Below are positions 53,073 to 64,000 of a stretch of 64,000 nucleotides of DNA, piece by piece (within the stretch, counting starts at the first letter, position 1; each line of letters begins with the position of its first letter). Under the pieces are notes generated by a model, which was not told where the DNA came from, made no database searches, and was given only the letters and a program-made list of their open reading frames with translations. Source of the DNA: Labedella phragmitis (GTDB lineage: Bacteria; Actinomycetota; Actinomycetes; Actinomycetales; Microbacteriaceae); the NCBI RefSeq assembly GCF_004078635.1, contig NZ_RZNB01000002.1, forward strand, positions 558,001 through 622,000. Reading direction: 5' to 3'. Both the position numbers and the translations under genes were made by a program.

Positions 53073-54583
53073 CACTTTCCTCCCAGTTCCGGTGCCTCGG
53101 CGAGGAGGCCGTGCCCCCATCGCTCGAGGAGCAGTGCTTCGAGTGTCGCGCCCGCGCGATACAAGCGAGCGTCTTCGCGGACGGGCGCCATGAACTGGAT
53201 GCCGACGGGCAGCCCGTCCTCCGGAGCGAGGCCGATCGGCACGCTCATCGCGGGGACGCCCGCGAGGTTGGCCGGGATCGTCGTGATGTCGTTGAGGTAC
53301 ATCGCGAGAGGATCGTCGAGCTTCTCGCCGAGCTTGAATGCCGTCGTCGGGGCGCTCGGGCTCACGAGGAGATCGACGGATTCGAAGGCGTTCTCGAAGT
53401 CGCGCTGGATGAGCGTGCGGACCTTCTGCGCGCTGCCGTAATAGGCGTCGTAGTACCCGGCGCTCAAGGCGTAGGTGCCGAGGATGATGCGTCGCTTGAC
53501 CTCGGGGCCGAAGCCCGCCTCGCGCGTCGCCGACATGACCTGCTCGACGGTGCCGCCGCCGGGAGGGGTCACGCGCATGCCGAAGCGGACGGAGTCGAAC
53601 TTGGCGAGGTTCGAGGAGGCCTCGGCGGGAAGGATGAGGTAGTACGCGGCGATCGCGTACTCGAAGTGCGGAGCGCTGACCTCGACGAGCTCGGCACCGT
53701 TGCTTTCGAGGAGTGACAGTGCCTCCTCGTAGCGACGACGGACACCGGCCTGGAATCCCTCGCCGGTGAACTGGGAGACGACGCCGACGCGGAGTCCGGC
53801 GAACGACCCGGCGGATGCGCCGTCGCGAGCCGCGGCGGCCATCGACGGCCACTCGTCACGGAGCGACGTCGAGTCGAGCGGGTCATGGCCGCCGATCACA
53901 TCGTGGAGGAGTCCGGCGTCGAGGACGGTCCGCGTGACCGGCCCGACCTGGTCGAGGGACGAGGCGAGAGCGATCGCGCCGTAGCGGCTCACACCGCCGT
54001 AGGTCGGCTTGACGCCGACGGTGCCCGTGACGTGGGCGGGCTGACGGATGGACCCGCCGGTGTCACTTCCGAGCGCGAGCGGCGCCTCGAAAGCGGCGAC
54101 GGCCGCGGCGGAGCCGCCGCCTGAACCACCGGGGATACGGTCGAGGTCCCACGGGTTGTGGGTCGGACCGTAGGCCGAGTGCTCGGTCGAGGACCCCATG
54201 GCGAACTCGTCCATGTTGGTCTTGCCGATCGGCACGAGCCCGGCGGCACGCGACTTCGCGACGACGGTCGCGTCGAAGGGCGACATGTAGCCCTCGAGGA
54301 TGCGGCTGCCGGACGTCGACGGCATGTCCGTCGTGACGAGGACGTCCTTCACGGCGAGTGGAATGCCGGCGAGCGGTCCGAGGGCCTCACCCTTCGAGCG
54401 ACGCTCGTCGATCGAGGACGCGACGTCGAGAGCGTCGGACGACACGTGCAGGAACGCGTTGACGTCCCCGTCGACCGCGGCGATGCGGTCGAGGTGCTCG
54501 CGAGTGACCTCGACAGCGCTCACCTCGCCGGAGGCGAGGAGCTCCGAGAGCTCGCTCGCGGACTTGCGGATCAACTCGCTCAC
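53072..54583 (-). CDS. gatA: Asp-tRNA(Asn)/Glu-tRNA(Gln) amidotransferase subunit A
   Basis: Amidase subunit that releases ammonia from glutamine for GatB. 503 residues from the GTG at 54583, which overlaps the gatC stop and follows GGGGAGGAA. The Ser-cisSer-Lys triad of the amidase signature family is visible: Lys in [10 protein letters not shown] (about residue 77), cis-Ser in [14 protein letters not shown] (about 151) and nucleophile Ser in [12 protein letters not shown] (about 175). The middle gene of gatCAB. Confidence 0.97.
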   Translation of the reverse strand: MSELIRKSASELSELLASGEVSAVEVTREHLDRIAAVDGDVNAFLHVSSDALDVASSIDERRSKGEALGPLAGIPLAVKDVLVTTDMPSTSGSRILEGYMSPFDATVVAKSRAAGLVPIGKTNMDEFAMGSSTEHSAYGPTHNPWDLDRIPGGSGGGSAAAVAAFEAPLALGSDTGGSIRQPAHVTGTVGVKPTYGGVSRYGAIALASSLDQVGPVTRTVLDAGLLHDVIGGHDPLDSTSLRDEWPSMAAAARDGASAGSFAGLRVGVVSQFTGEGFQAGVRRRYEEALSLLESNGAELVEVSAPHFEYAIAAYYLILPAEASSNLAKFDSVRFGMRVTPPGGGTVEQVMSATREAGFGPEVKRRIILGTYALSAGYYDAYYGSAQKVRTLIQRDFENAFESVDLLVSPSAPTTAFKLGEKLDDPLAMYLNDITTIPANLAGVPAMSVPIGLAPEDGLPVGIQFMAPVREDARLYRAGATLEALLLERWGHGLLAEAPELGGK

Positions 54584-54879
54584 TGTTCCTCCCCCAGGAT
54601 CGCCGAGACCTTGAAGCGGCCGTCGGCGCTCTCGGGCGCGTTGGCGAGGGCCTGCTCGGTCGTGAGGGTCTGGCCGACCACGTCGTCGCGGAAGACGTTC
54701 TGCAACGGGACGGGGTGGCTCGTCGCGGGGACGTCGGGTGTGGCGACCTCCTGAACCTTCGCGATGCTGTCGACGATCGTGTCGAGCTCGCTCGTGAGGC
54801 TCGAGATCTCTTCGGGCGTGAGGGCGATACGGGCCAGGTTCGCGAGATGCGCGACCTGCTGCTCCGAGATTTCGGACAT
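54580..54879 (-). CDS. gatC: Asp-tRNA(Asn)/Glu-tRNA(Gln) amidotransferase subunit C
   Basis: Small belt subunit that stabilises GatA and GatB. 99 residues, normal length. It contains the family start [20 protein letters not shown] and the C-terminal [19 protein letters not shown] -10 element at 54915-54920 places a short leader upstream, so gatCAB is probably a separate transcript from ligA, 175 bases away. That gap holds a low-complexity CGGCGA run with a weak hairpin (55005-55021) and no gene. Confidence 0.96.
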   Translation of the reverse strand: MSEISEQQVAHLANLARIALTPEEISSLTSELDTIVDSIAKVQEVATPDVPATSHPVPLQNVFRDDVVGQTLTTEQALANAPESADGRFKVSAILGEEQ

Positions 54880-55054
54880 GGATCTCCGTCGGATGGATGT
54901 CTGGGTGTGCGCCCATTCTAGGCGCTGGGCGACCAGCGCCCGCTCGCGCGAGCACGGGCGAGGTGAGGAGTCGAGTGTCGCGGCGACGGAGACGGCGACG
55001 GCGACGCCGACGCCGTCGGCGACGTTCGCGCTCGTGACGGCGGCAGCGACCCTG

Positions 55055-57382
<2,328 letters not shown>

Positions 57383-57443
57383 GAGACGACCCCCGACACC
57401 ATCCGAGGGGTCGACGAGCGCGAGAGAATCGGTCCGTCGATGC

Positions 57444-58568
57444 CTATGCGTCGACGGTCACGGGCACGGCGCTCACGGTCCGGTCGATCGTGAACTGACC
57501 GAGCACACGCGTTCCGAGGTAGACGACGGCCGTCTGCCCGGGCGCGACCCCGTCGAGCGGCCGGGCGGGGACGACGACGAATTCCTCGCCGTCCGAGGTC
57601 GGCGCGATCCGTGCCCGCGCGGGCACGGGGTCGGCGTGCGCGCGGATCTGCACGTCGCAATCGAACCAGTCGCCGGGCTCGTCGAGCGGCTCGCCCGCCC
57701 ACGAGAACCGGGCACCGGCGATCTCCGCGATCGCGAGGGCCTCCTTCGGTCCGACCACGACCTCGTTCGTCTTCGGACGCACCTCGAGGACGAACCGCGG
57801 CTTGCCGTCGTCCGCCGGCACGCCGAGCCGGAGCCCGCGACGCTGCCCGACCGTGAAGGCGTGTGCGCCGTCGTGGTCGCCGACGACGTTACCCGCGCGG
57901 TCGAGGATCGAGCCCGTCTCCGCGCCGACGCGCTCGGCCAGCCACCCTCGGGTGTCGCCGTCCGGAATGAAGCAGATGTCGTGGCTGTCGGGCTTCGACG
58001 CCACGCTCAGCCCTCGCGCCGCAGCCTCGGCGCGGACGACGGCCTTCGACGGCGTCTCACCGAGGGGGAACATCGAGTGCGCCAACTGCTCGGCCGTGAG
58101 AACGCCGAGGACGTAGGACTGGTCCTTCGCCTCGTCGCTCGCTCGGTGGAGTTCCACCGCCCCGGACGCCGAGCGGTCGAGCCGCGCGTAGTGTCCCGTG
58201 CACACGGCGTCGAAACCGAGGTCCACCGCCTTCTCGAGGAGCGCGGCGAACTTGATCTTCTCGTTGCAGCGCATGCACGGATTGGGGGTGCGACCCGCGG
58301 AGTATTCGGCGACGAAGTCGTCGACGACGTCGAGCTTGAAGCGCTCCGAGAAATCCCACACGTAATACGGGATACCGATGAGGTTCGCCGCGCGCTGGGC
58401 GTCCATCGAGTCCTCGATGGTGCAGCAGCCCCGGCTCCCGGTCCGAAGCGTGCCGGGCATCCGGCTGAGGGCGAGGTGCACCCCTACGACCTCATGACCG
58501 GCGTCGACGGCGCGCGCCGCCGCGACGGCGGAATCGACGCCACCGGACATCGCTGCGAGAACCTTCAT
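57444..58568 (-). CDS. mnmA: tRNA 2-thiouridine(34) synthase MnmA
   Basis: Thiolates the wobble uridine of tRNA for Lys, Glu and Gln, using sulfur relayed from a cysteine desulfurase. 374 residues. The PP-loop SGGVDSA is at 8-14. The catalytic cysteines are in [12 protein letters not shown] (about 101) and [11 protein letters not shown] (about 198). A TAGACT element (58576-58581) lies seven bases before the ATG at 58568, so the mRNA is probably leaderless. The cysteine desulfurase gene is immediately upstream in the same direction, as in other actinobacteria, which fits a shared sulfur-transfer pathway. Confidence 0.97.
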   Translation of the reverse strand: MKVLAAMSGGVDSAVAAARAVDAGHEVVGVHLALSRMPGTLRTGSRGCCTIEDSMDAQRAANLIGIPYYVWDFSERFKLDVVDDFVAEYSAGRTPNPCMRCNEKIKFAALLEKAVDLGFDAVCTGHYARLDRSASGAVELHRASDEAKDQSYVLGVLTAEQLAHSMFPLGETPSKAVVRAEAAARGLSVASKPDSHDICFIPDGDTRGWLAERVGAETGSILDRAGNVVGDHDGAHAFTVGQRRGLRLGVPADDGKPRFVLEVRPKTNEVVVGPKEALAIAEIAGARFSWAGEPLDEPGDWFDCDVQIRAHADPVPARARIAPTSDGEEFVVVPARPLDGVAPGQTAVVYLGTRVLGQFTIDRTVSAVPVTVDA

Positions 58569-58605
58569 ACCGACCAGTCTACGGTCGGGCGCGCGGCGGG
58601 GTCCG

Positions 58606-59844
58606 TCAGCGCACGGCGACATCGCGTTCGGAGAGCCCCGCCTTTCGCGCCGATCGGATCACTCCCGGGATCGCCGCGAGGAACGCGTCGACGTCGTCCT
58701 GCGTCGTGGTGTGCCCGAGCGTCACGCGGAGGGCCGAGCGGGCGACCTCCTCCGACCGCCCCATCGCGAGCAGCACGTGCGACGGCTCGGGGACCCCGGC
58801 CTGGCAGGCCGACCCGGTCGACACCGAGATCCCCGCCATGTCGAGGAGGAACAGGATCGAATCGCCTTGGCAGCCCGGGAACGAGAAGTGCGCGTTCCCC
58901 GGGAGACGTACGGGCCCGTGCTCGTCGTCCGCCGACAGTGACACGCCGTTGAGAACGGCATCGGGAACGGCGTCGAGCACTCCTCTGACGAGACTCTCCC
59001 GCAGCGACGAGATCCGGGCGTCCTCCCCGGCCATCTCCTTCACCGTCACCTCCGCCGCACGAGCGAAGGCGACCGCCGACGCGACGTCTTGCGTTCCCGA
59101 GCGCAGACGACGCTGCTGTCCGCCGCCGTGGAGGAGCGGCTCGATGGTCGTGCTCCGGTCGAGCGCCAGGGCACCGATTCCCTGAGGGCCCCCGATCTTG
59201 TGCGCAGAGACCGACAGCGCGACCGGCCCCATCGCCCCCGTCGCGCCGGCCGAGGACCGCAGCGCTCCGAGGTCGAGGCGAACGTGGCCATAGGCCGCCA
59301 CAGCGTCGATGTGGAGCGGAACGCCCGCGACCGTCGTGAGGCGAGCGATCGGCTCGAGCGACTCGACCGTCCCCACTTCGTTGTTCGCCGCGAGCACCGT
59401 CACGAGCGCGACCCGCCCGGCGTGGGCTCGGAGCACGCGCGCGAGGTCGTCGACGTCGATGGAACCGTCGTCCGACAGCCGCACCCAGGCGGCCTCGGCC
59501 CCCTCGTGCTCGGCCAACCACTCGATCGTGTCGAGGGTGGCGTGATGCTCTCCCCGCGAGGCGACGACCACGGGCCGACCGCCGTCCGCATTGCGGGACC
59601 AGTACAGCCCCTTGATCGCGAGATTGATCGCCTCCGTCCCTCCCGAGACGAAGAGCACCTCGATCGCGTCGACGCCGAGCGTCCGCGCGACGGTCTCCCT
59701 CGCCTCCTCGAGGGCCTGTCGCGCGGACTGCCCGTGGCTGTGGATCGACGAGGAGTTGCCGATGGCGCGCGACGTCGCGAGCCACGCTTCCGCGGCTTCC
59801 TCCCGCATCGGCGTCGTCGCCGAGTGATCGAGGTAGATCGCCAT
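58606..59844 (-). CDS. Cysteine desulfurase (NifS/IscS type)
   Basis: PLP enzyme that takes sulfur from cysteine as a persulfide for MnmA and iron-sulfur clusters. 412 residues from the ATG at 59844, preceded by GGAGGAAACGG. PLP lysine is Lys216 ([10 protein letters not shown]), the aromatic-stack histidine region is GEHHATLDT (about 99-107), and the mobile catalytic cysteine is in STGSACQAG. In the cofactor loop [10 protein letters not shown] the usual glutamine after DAV (IscS Gln183 position) is replaced by Ala183. The frame is intact, so it is probably active. It lies just upstream of mnmA. Confidence 0.94.
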   Translation of the reverse strand: MAIYLDHSATTPMREEAAEAWLATSRAIGNSSSIHSHGQSARQALEEARETVARTLGVDAIEVLFVSGGTEAINLAIKGLYWSRNADGGRPVVVASRGEHHATLDTIEWLAEHEGAEAAWVRLSDDGSIDVDDLARVLRAHAGRVALVTVLAANNEVGTVESLEPIARLTTVAGVPLHIDAVAAYGHVRLDLGALRSSAGATGAMGPVALSVSAHKIGGPQGIGALALDRSTTIEPLLHGGGQQRRLRSGTQDVASAVAFARAAEVTVKEMAGEDARISSLRESLVRGVLDAVPDAVLNGVSLSADDEHGPVRLPGNAHFSFPGCQGDSILFLLDMAGISVSTGSACQAGVPEPSHVLLAMGRSEEVARSALRVTLGHTTTQDDVDAFLAAIPGVIRSARKAGLSERDVAVR

Positions 59845-59892
59845 CCGTTTCCTCCGCTCACATGCCGTCACTCGACGGACTCCGGCCCCCTT

Positions 59893-59898
59893 TACTGT
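59893..59898 (+). promoter_or_regulatory. -10 element TACTGT of a leaderless promoter (glgX)
   Basis: TACTGT ends seven bases before the ATG at 59906, and no ribosome binding site is present. Confidence 0.4.
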
Positions 59899-59905
59899 AG
59901 AACGC

Positions 59906-61960
59906 ATGACACCGGCTGATCCCCTCCGCGACCTGGGCGTGCGACTCACCTCGTCGGGGGGCGAGATCCGTGTGTGGTCGGAGAACGCGACCGCAATCGA
60001 CCTCGTGATCTTCGACGACACCGACCTCGACTGGATCGTCAAGACCGTGCCGCTCCAGCCGGTGGGTGCCGGCGTCTGGTCGGCCCGGACCCGGAGCCTC
60101 AAGACGGGTACCCGGTACGCACTGCGCGCGGACGGCCCCACCGGTCCCCGGCATGCGTTCGACCCGACGCGGTTCCTCCTCGATCCGTGGGGAACCGGTC
60201 TCGTCCGGCGCTCCCCCGGCGTCTACCGCTCCGCCGTACCCGATCACTCCTTCGATTTCGGCGGCGCGGAGAAGCCACGGGTACCTCTCGACCGCACCGT
60301 CATCTACGAAGCTCACCTCAAGGGCCTCACGCGGTTGAGCCCGCACCTCCCCGAGGAGTTGCGGGGCAGCTATGCGGGTCTCGCGCACCCCGCGACGATC
60401 GACGCCTTGCGCGACCTCGGCGTGACGACCGTCGAACTCCTGCCCGTGCACGCCTTCGTGTCCGAACAAAGGCTCATCAAGCAAGGACTGTCGAACTACT
60501 GGGGCTACAACACGCTCAACTTCTTCACCCCGCACTCGGCGTACGCCTCGAAGCGTGCGCAGGCGGACGGTCCGTCCGCCGTGCTGCGCGAGTTCAAGGG
60601 AATGGTGAAGCTTCTCCACGAAGCGGGTCTCGAGGTCGTCCTCGACGTCGTCTACAACCACACGGCGGAGGAGGGCCCCGGTGGTCCCACCACGAGCCTC
60701 CGCGGCCTCGACAACTCCAGCTACTACCGGCAGATGGACGACGGCCGCTACATCGATACGGCGGGCACCGGCAACACCGTCGACTTCTCGCGCGACGCGG
60801 CCCGGCGGCTCGTGCTCGATTCGCTCTCCTACTGGGCCAACGACGTTCAGGTCGACGGCTTCCGCTTCGACCTCGCGCCGGCGCTCGGCCGCGACGACAG
60901 GCACGAGTACCGGCGCGATCATCCACTCATCCGCTCCATCGTGGAGGCGCCGGAGCTCGCGGGCGTCAAGATGATCGCCGAACCGTGGGACGTCGGGATG
61001 GGCGGGTGGCAGACCGGCAACTTCCCCGACGGCTGGCACGAGTGGAACGACCGCTATCGCGACAGGGTCCGGAACTTCTGGTTGAGCGACGTCGACTACA
61101 TGCGTCGCGCGGACCACGCACCCACGGGCATCGGCGGATTCGCGACGCGGCTCGCGGGTTCCTCGAACACCTTCTCGGGCGAGCGCGGTCCACTCGCCTC
61201 CGTCAACTTCATCACGGCCCACGACGGGTTCACGCTCGCCGACCTCGTCTCCTACGACGTGAAGCACAACGTCGGCAACGGCGAGTCCAACCGCGACGGG
61301 AGCGACAACAACCGATCGTTCAACCATGGCGCCGAGGGCGACACCGACGATCCGGCGATCCTCGCCACACGCAGGAAGGCGATGCGGAACCTCCTCGGGA
61401 CGCTCCTCCTGTCGGCCGGTATCCCGATGATCACGGCGGGCGACGAGTTCGGTCGCTCCCAGCGCGGTAACAACAACCCCTACTGCCACGACTCCGAGCT
61501 CACGTGGTTGACGCACTCGCTGTCGTCGTGGCAGGTGCAACTCCGTGACCACACACGGCGGCTCATCCGGCTCCGCGCGGAGAACGCGGCTCTCCGCCCG
61601 ACCCGCTACGGCCGTCCGGGCGAGACCACCCCGGGGGCGTCCCGGATGGACTGGTATGACGTCGACGGCGGGACCATGAGCGACGAAGACTGGCTGCGCG
61701 CAGACCATCGGACGCTGCAGTACCTCGCCGAGTCGACGCCCGAGGCGTCGACGGAACAGTCCAACCGCGTCCTGCTCATCGTTCACGGCACGGAGTCGCC
61801 CACGCGCGTCGTCCTCCCCCGGCACGACGGCGTCATTCGTTACGAACTGCTGTGGTCGAGCGTCGACGAGGAGCCGCTCGTCGAATCGTCGCAGCACGAA
61901 CCCGGAGAGACAGTCGACCTCGCGGGCACGTCGATGCTGCTCTACCACGCGGTGTCGTGA
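59906..61960 (+). CDS. glgX: Glycogen debranching enzyme GlgX
   Basis: GH13 isoamylase-type enzyme that removes alpha-1,6 branches from phosphorylase-trimmed glycogen. 684 residues. The N-terminal CBM48-like domain (about 10-110) precedes the (beta/alpha)8 barrel. The catalytic nucleophile is Asp322 (DGFRFDLAP), the acid/base is Glu359 (IAEPWDVG) and the stabiliser is Asp440 (TAHDGFTL). NYWGYNTLNFFTPH is typical of GlgX. It pairs functionally with the convergent glgP. The stop overlaps the next gene's GTG. Confidence 0.95.
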   Translation: MTPADPLRDLGVRLTSSGGEIRVWSENATAIDLVIFDDTDLDWIVKTVPLQPVGAGVWSARTRSLKTGTRYALRADGPTGPRHAFDPTRFLLDPWGTGLVRRSPGVYRSAVPDHSFDFGGAEKPRVPLDRTVIYEAHLKGLTRLSPHLPEELRGSYAGLAHPATIDALRDLGVTTVELLPVHAFVSEQRLIKQGLSNYWGYNTLNFFTPHSAYASKRAQADGPSAVLREFKGMVKLLHEAGLEVVLDVVYNHTAEEGPGGPTTSLRGLDNSSYYRQMDDGRYIDTAGTGNTVDFSRDAARRLVLDSLSYWANDVQVDGFRFDLAPALGRDDRHEYRRDHPLIRSIVEAPELAGVKMIAEPWDVGMGGWQTGNFPDGWHEWNDRYRDRVRNFWLSDVDYMRRADHAPTGIGGFATRLAGSSNTFSGERGPLASVNFITAHDGFTLADLVSYDVKHNVGNGESNRDGSDNNRSFNHGAEGDTDDPAILATRRKAMRNLLGTLLLSAGIPMITAGDEFGRSQRGNNNPYCHDSELTWLTHSLSSWQVQLRDHTRRLIRLRAENAALRPTRYGRPGETTPGASRMDWYDVDGGTMSDEDWLRADHRTLQYLAESTPEASTEQSNRVLLIVHGTESPTRVVLPRHDGVIRYELLWSSVDEEPLVESSQHEPGETVDLAGTSMLLYHAVS

Positions 61961-62451
61961 ATCGCTCGGCCCGACGCCCGCCCGCGACACCGGCGACGCG
62001 GCTGCTCGACACCACCCGCACACCGTGGACCGGCCACGTCTACACGCACGACCCGGGCGCGGCCTCGTTCGGAATGGAGGCGGCGGACGCCCTCGGCGTC
62101 GCGGCCGAACGCGTCTTCAAGACCCTGATCGTCGAGATCGACGGCTCGATCGTCGTGGTCGTCATCCCCGTCGCCCATCGCCTCGACCTCGGTGCGGCCG
62201 CCCGAGCCGTCGGAGGCAAGCGCGCCGTCCTGGCGGATCCGGCCGTCGCGGAGCGCCGGACCGGTTACGTCGTCGGTGGCATCAGTCCACTCGGTCAGAA
62301 GCACGCCCACCGGACGGTCGTCGATGCGTCGGCGGATGCCCTGGCGACCGTTTTCATTTCCGGTGGCCGACGCGGTTTCGAGATCGAGCTCGCGCCCGCC
62401 GACCTGCTCCGGCTCACCGCGGGCACGACCGCCGCGTTGACGGCCGACTGA
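61957..62451 (+). CDS. YbaK/EbsC-type Cys-tRNA(Pro) deacylase-like protein
   Basis: 164 residues from the GTG at 61957, overlapping the glgX stop. It is a YbaK-like fold with the conserved lysine in ERVFKTLIVEIDG (about 49-61), ALGVAAERV before it, GGISPLGQKHAH (about 108-119) and FISGGRRGFEIELAPADLL. YbaK proteins hydrolyse Cys-tRNA-Pro to prevent mistranslation. The link to glycogen metabolism is only positional, from the overlap with glgX. It ends six bases from the convergent glgP stop. Confidence 0.9.
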   Translation: MNRSARRPPATPATRLLDTTRTPWTGHVYTHDPGAASFGMEAADALGVAAERVFKTLIVEIDGSIVVVVIPVAHRLDLGAAARAVGGKRAVLADPAVAERRTGYVVGGISPLGQKHAHRTVVDASADALATVFISGGRRGFEIELAPADLLRLTAGTTAALTAD

Positions 62452-62457
62452 CCCACC

Positions 62458-64000
62458 TCACTGGGCGACGGCGACGAGTCCCATCTCCACGTCGCTCGCG
62501 ACATCCGCGTGGTGCGGCACGACGCGGACCGTGTAGCCGAAGTTGCCGGAGCGCTCCAGCCGCAGTTCGCCACCGTAGACCGTGCCCCCGTCGTCGGTGC
62601 CGCGCCCCGCGCTGACGCCGGGATCGACAGGCTCGAGCGGAAGAATCGACGCGTCGGTCAGCTCCCCTTCCGCCGAGCCCGAACCGTACACGAGCTCGAC
62701 ACTGACGTCCTCGGATCTGAGGGCGCCGAGGTCGACGTACGCGCGCAGTCGCAACATCTCGCCGACCTGCGGTGTGACGTCGAGGCCACCCGATTCGACG
62801 TGGGTGATGGCCACGTTCGGCCAGGCCGACACGACGCGTTGTTTCCATGCGGCGAGCTCGCGCGCCGGACGGTAGCCCGACTCCGAGAGCCGCGCCGCCG
62901 CTCGAGCTGCCGGCACGTAGAGCGCCTCGACGTACTGGCGGAGCATGCGATCCGCGCTGAGGGTGGGAGACAGCGTCGCGAGCGAGTGCCGCACCGACGT
63001 CATCCAGCTACGCGGGATGCCCGCGTCGTCGCGATCGTAGAAGCGCGGAACGATGTGATGCTCGAGGAGCTCGTACAGCGACGACGCCTCGATGCGGTCA
63101 CGTTCCTCCGGAGGGACGTTCGCCGCCGCGGTGGGAATGCCCCAGCCGTTCGCGCCGTCGTGGAACTCGTTCCACCAGCCGTCGAGGATGGACAGGTTGA
63201 GCGAGCCGTTGAGGGCGGCCTTCATGCCCGAGGTGCCGCACGCCTCGAGAGGGCGCAGCGGGTTGTTGAGCCAGACGTCGGTGCCCGGGAACAGGGTCTT
63301 CGCCATCGCCATGTCGTAGTCCGGCAGGAAGACGATGCGGGAGCGCACGTCCGGGTGCGCCGTGAACTCGACGAGCTGCTGGATGAGCCGCTTCCCCTCC
63401 TCGTCGGCCGGGTGCGACTTACCGGCGACGACGATCTGGATGGGGCGCTCCGGGTCGAGGAGGAGTGCTCTCAGTCGCTCCTCGTCGTGGAGCATGAGCG
63501 TCAGGCGCTTGTATGTGGGCACGCGCCGGGCGAAACCGATCGTCAGGATGTCGGGGTCGAGGACGGAACCGATCCAGTCGGGCACCACTCCCCCGGGGTT
63601 CTGCGACACCCATGTGGCCTCGACCCGACGACGCGCATCGGCGACGAGTTCGGCGCGCAGACGGCGCTTGGTCTCCCAGAGCGCCCCGTCGCTCACCGCG
63701 TCGTCACGCCAGTCGACGGCCGTGGTGTCGCGCGTCCCCCACGCGCGTTCGGCGAGCTCGGCGAGGTGGGGGCTCGTCCACGTGGCGGCGTGCACTCCGT
63801 TCGTGATGGAACCGATGGGGACGTCGTTCTCGTCGAACCCCGGCCACAGCGACCGGAACATCCGGCGCGAGACCTCGCCGTGCAGACGAGAGACGCCGTT
63901 GGCCCGCTGCGCGAGACGAAAGCCCATGATGGCCATGTTGAACGGACCGACGACACCGCTCGCATCGACCTCCTGGCCGAGGGAGAGCACGTCGTCGGCG
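62458..64000 (-). CDS. glgP: Alpha-glucan phosphorylase, C-terminal part (runs off right edge)
   Basis: GT35 phosphorylase that releases glucose 1-phosphate from glycogen or maltodextrins. Only the C-terminal 513 residues are in the window; the family is about 800-860. The PLP-binding lysine lies in EACGTSGMKAALNGSLNL. Upstream are GFDENDVPIGSITNGVH and FARRVPTYKRLTLM, typical of the TIGR02094-type, non-allosteric group. The C-terminal about 150 residues form the extra beta-rich domain of that group. It is convergent with glgX. Confidence 0.93.
   Translation of the reverse strand, partial: ADDVLSLGQEVDASGVVGPFNMAIMGFRLAQRANGVSRLHGEVSRRMFRSLWPGFDENDVPIGSITNGVHAATWTSPHLAELAERAWGTRDTTAVDWRDDAVSDGALWETKRRLRAELVADARRRVEATWVSQNPGGVVPDWIGSVLDPDILTIGFARRVPTYKRLTLMLHDEERLRALLLDPERPIQIVVAGKSHPADEEGKRLIQQLVEFTAHPDVRSRIVFLPDYDMAMAKTLFPGTDVWLNNPLRPLEACGTSGMKAALNGSLNLSILDGWWNEFHDGANGWGIPTAAANVPPEERDRIEASSLYELLEHHIVPRFYDRDDAGIPRSWMTSVRHSLATLSPTLSADRMLRQYVEALYVPAARAAARLSESGYRPARELAAWKQRVVSAWPNVAITHVESGGLDVTPQVGEMLRLRAYVDLGALRSEDVSVELVYGSGSAEGELTDASILPLEPVDPGVSAGRGTDDGGTVYGGELRLERSGNFGYTVRVVPHHADVASDVEMGLVAVAQ

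Noticed and set aside
54961-55030. CGGCGA hexamer run between ligA and gatC as a gene or a strong terminator
   Set aside because: It has no convincing start and only a 7-bp hairpin; I treat it as low-complexity intergenic sequence.

Overview
This is a GC-rich, gene-dense chromosome segment from an actinobacterium, most likely a member of the Microbacteriaceae. The grounds are very high G+C, the paired ClpP1/ClpP2 proteases with ClpX and trigger factor, GatCAB amidotransferase, two proteins of types tied to mycothiol-using bacteria, a mevalonate-pathway kinase cluster (typical of this family), and many promoters whose -10 box sits 6-7 nt before the start codon, giving leaderless mRNAs. I see no rRNA, CRISPR array, insertion sequence or prophage. 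The window is mostly core genome.

Layout. 1-6.6 kb: the 5' end of ileS behind a T-box leader, a TetR regulator, and a divergent family-5 peptide/nickel ABC importer with a fused double ATPase. 6.7-13 kb: valS, a GNAT acetyltransferase, a small unknown protein ending in a 21-bp tandem duplication, a methyltransferase and an M3 peptidase, then a terminator and four palindromic 19-bp repeats. 13.1-17.5 kb: the protein quality-control block tig, clpP1, clpP2 and clpX, with tRNA-Pro and tRNA-Gly. 17.7-28.6 kb: small membrane proteins, a gamma-carbonic anhydrase homologue, a 1294-residue zinc-ribbon membrane protein, Dps, a Nei glycosylase, RpiB, an Rv2466c-type thioredoxin-fold protein and PepN. 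28.7-36 kb: an MscS channel coupled to a group II truncated haemoglobin, a remnant of an FAD-binding dehydrogenase, two thioesterases, EttA, a lipoprotein and an SSB paralogue. 36-41.2 kb: tRNA-His, oligoribonuclease, tRNA-Arg, the mevalonate kinase / diphosphomevalonate decarboxylase / phosphomevalonate kinase trio, and nadE. 41.3-49.5 kb: a Ser/Thr kinase, a mini-zincin, a penicillin-binding-like protein lacking two catalytic motifs, and a TPP-riboswitch-controlled ECF transporter operon ending in a P-loop kinase. 49.5-59.9 kb: dinB, gatCAB, ligA, mnmA and a cysteine desulfurase (the last two form a tRNA thiolation pair). 59.9-64 kb: glgX with a YbaK-like deacylase, convergent with glgP, which runs off the edge.

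The features most worth a second look are the ileS T-box with an apparent Shine-Dalgarno sequestrator, the palindromic repeat array beside clpX, the dehydrogenase remnant, the degenerate D,D-carboxypeptidase, the kinase attached to the thiamine-precursor ECF operon, a leaderless mini-ORF, and the widespread leaderless promoters. No feature here by itself demonstrates a wholly new biological system.
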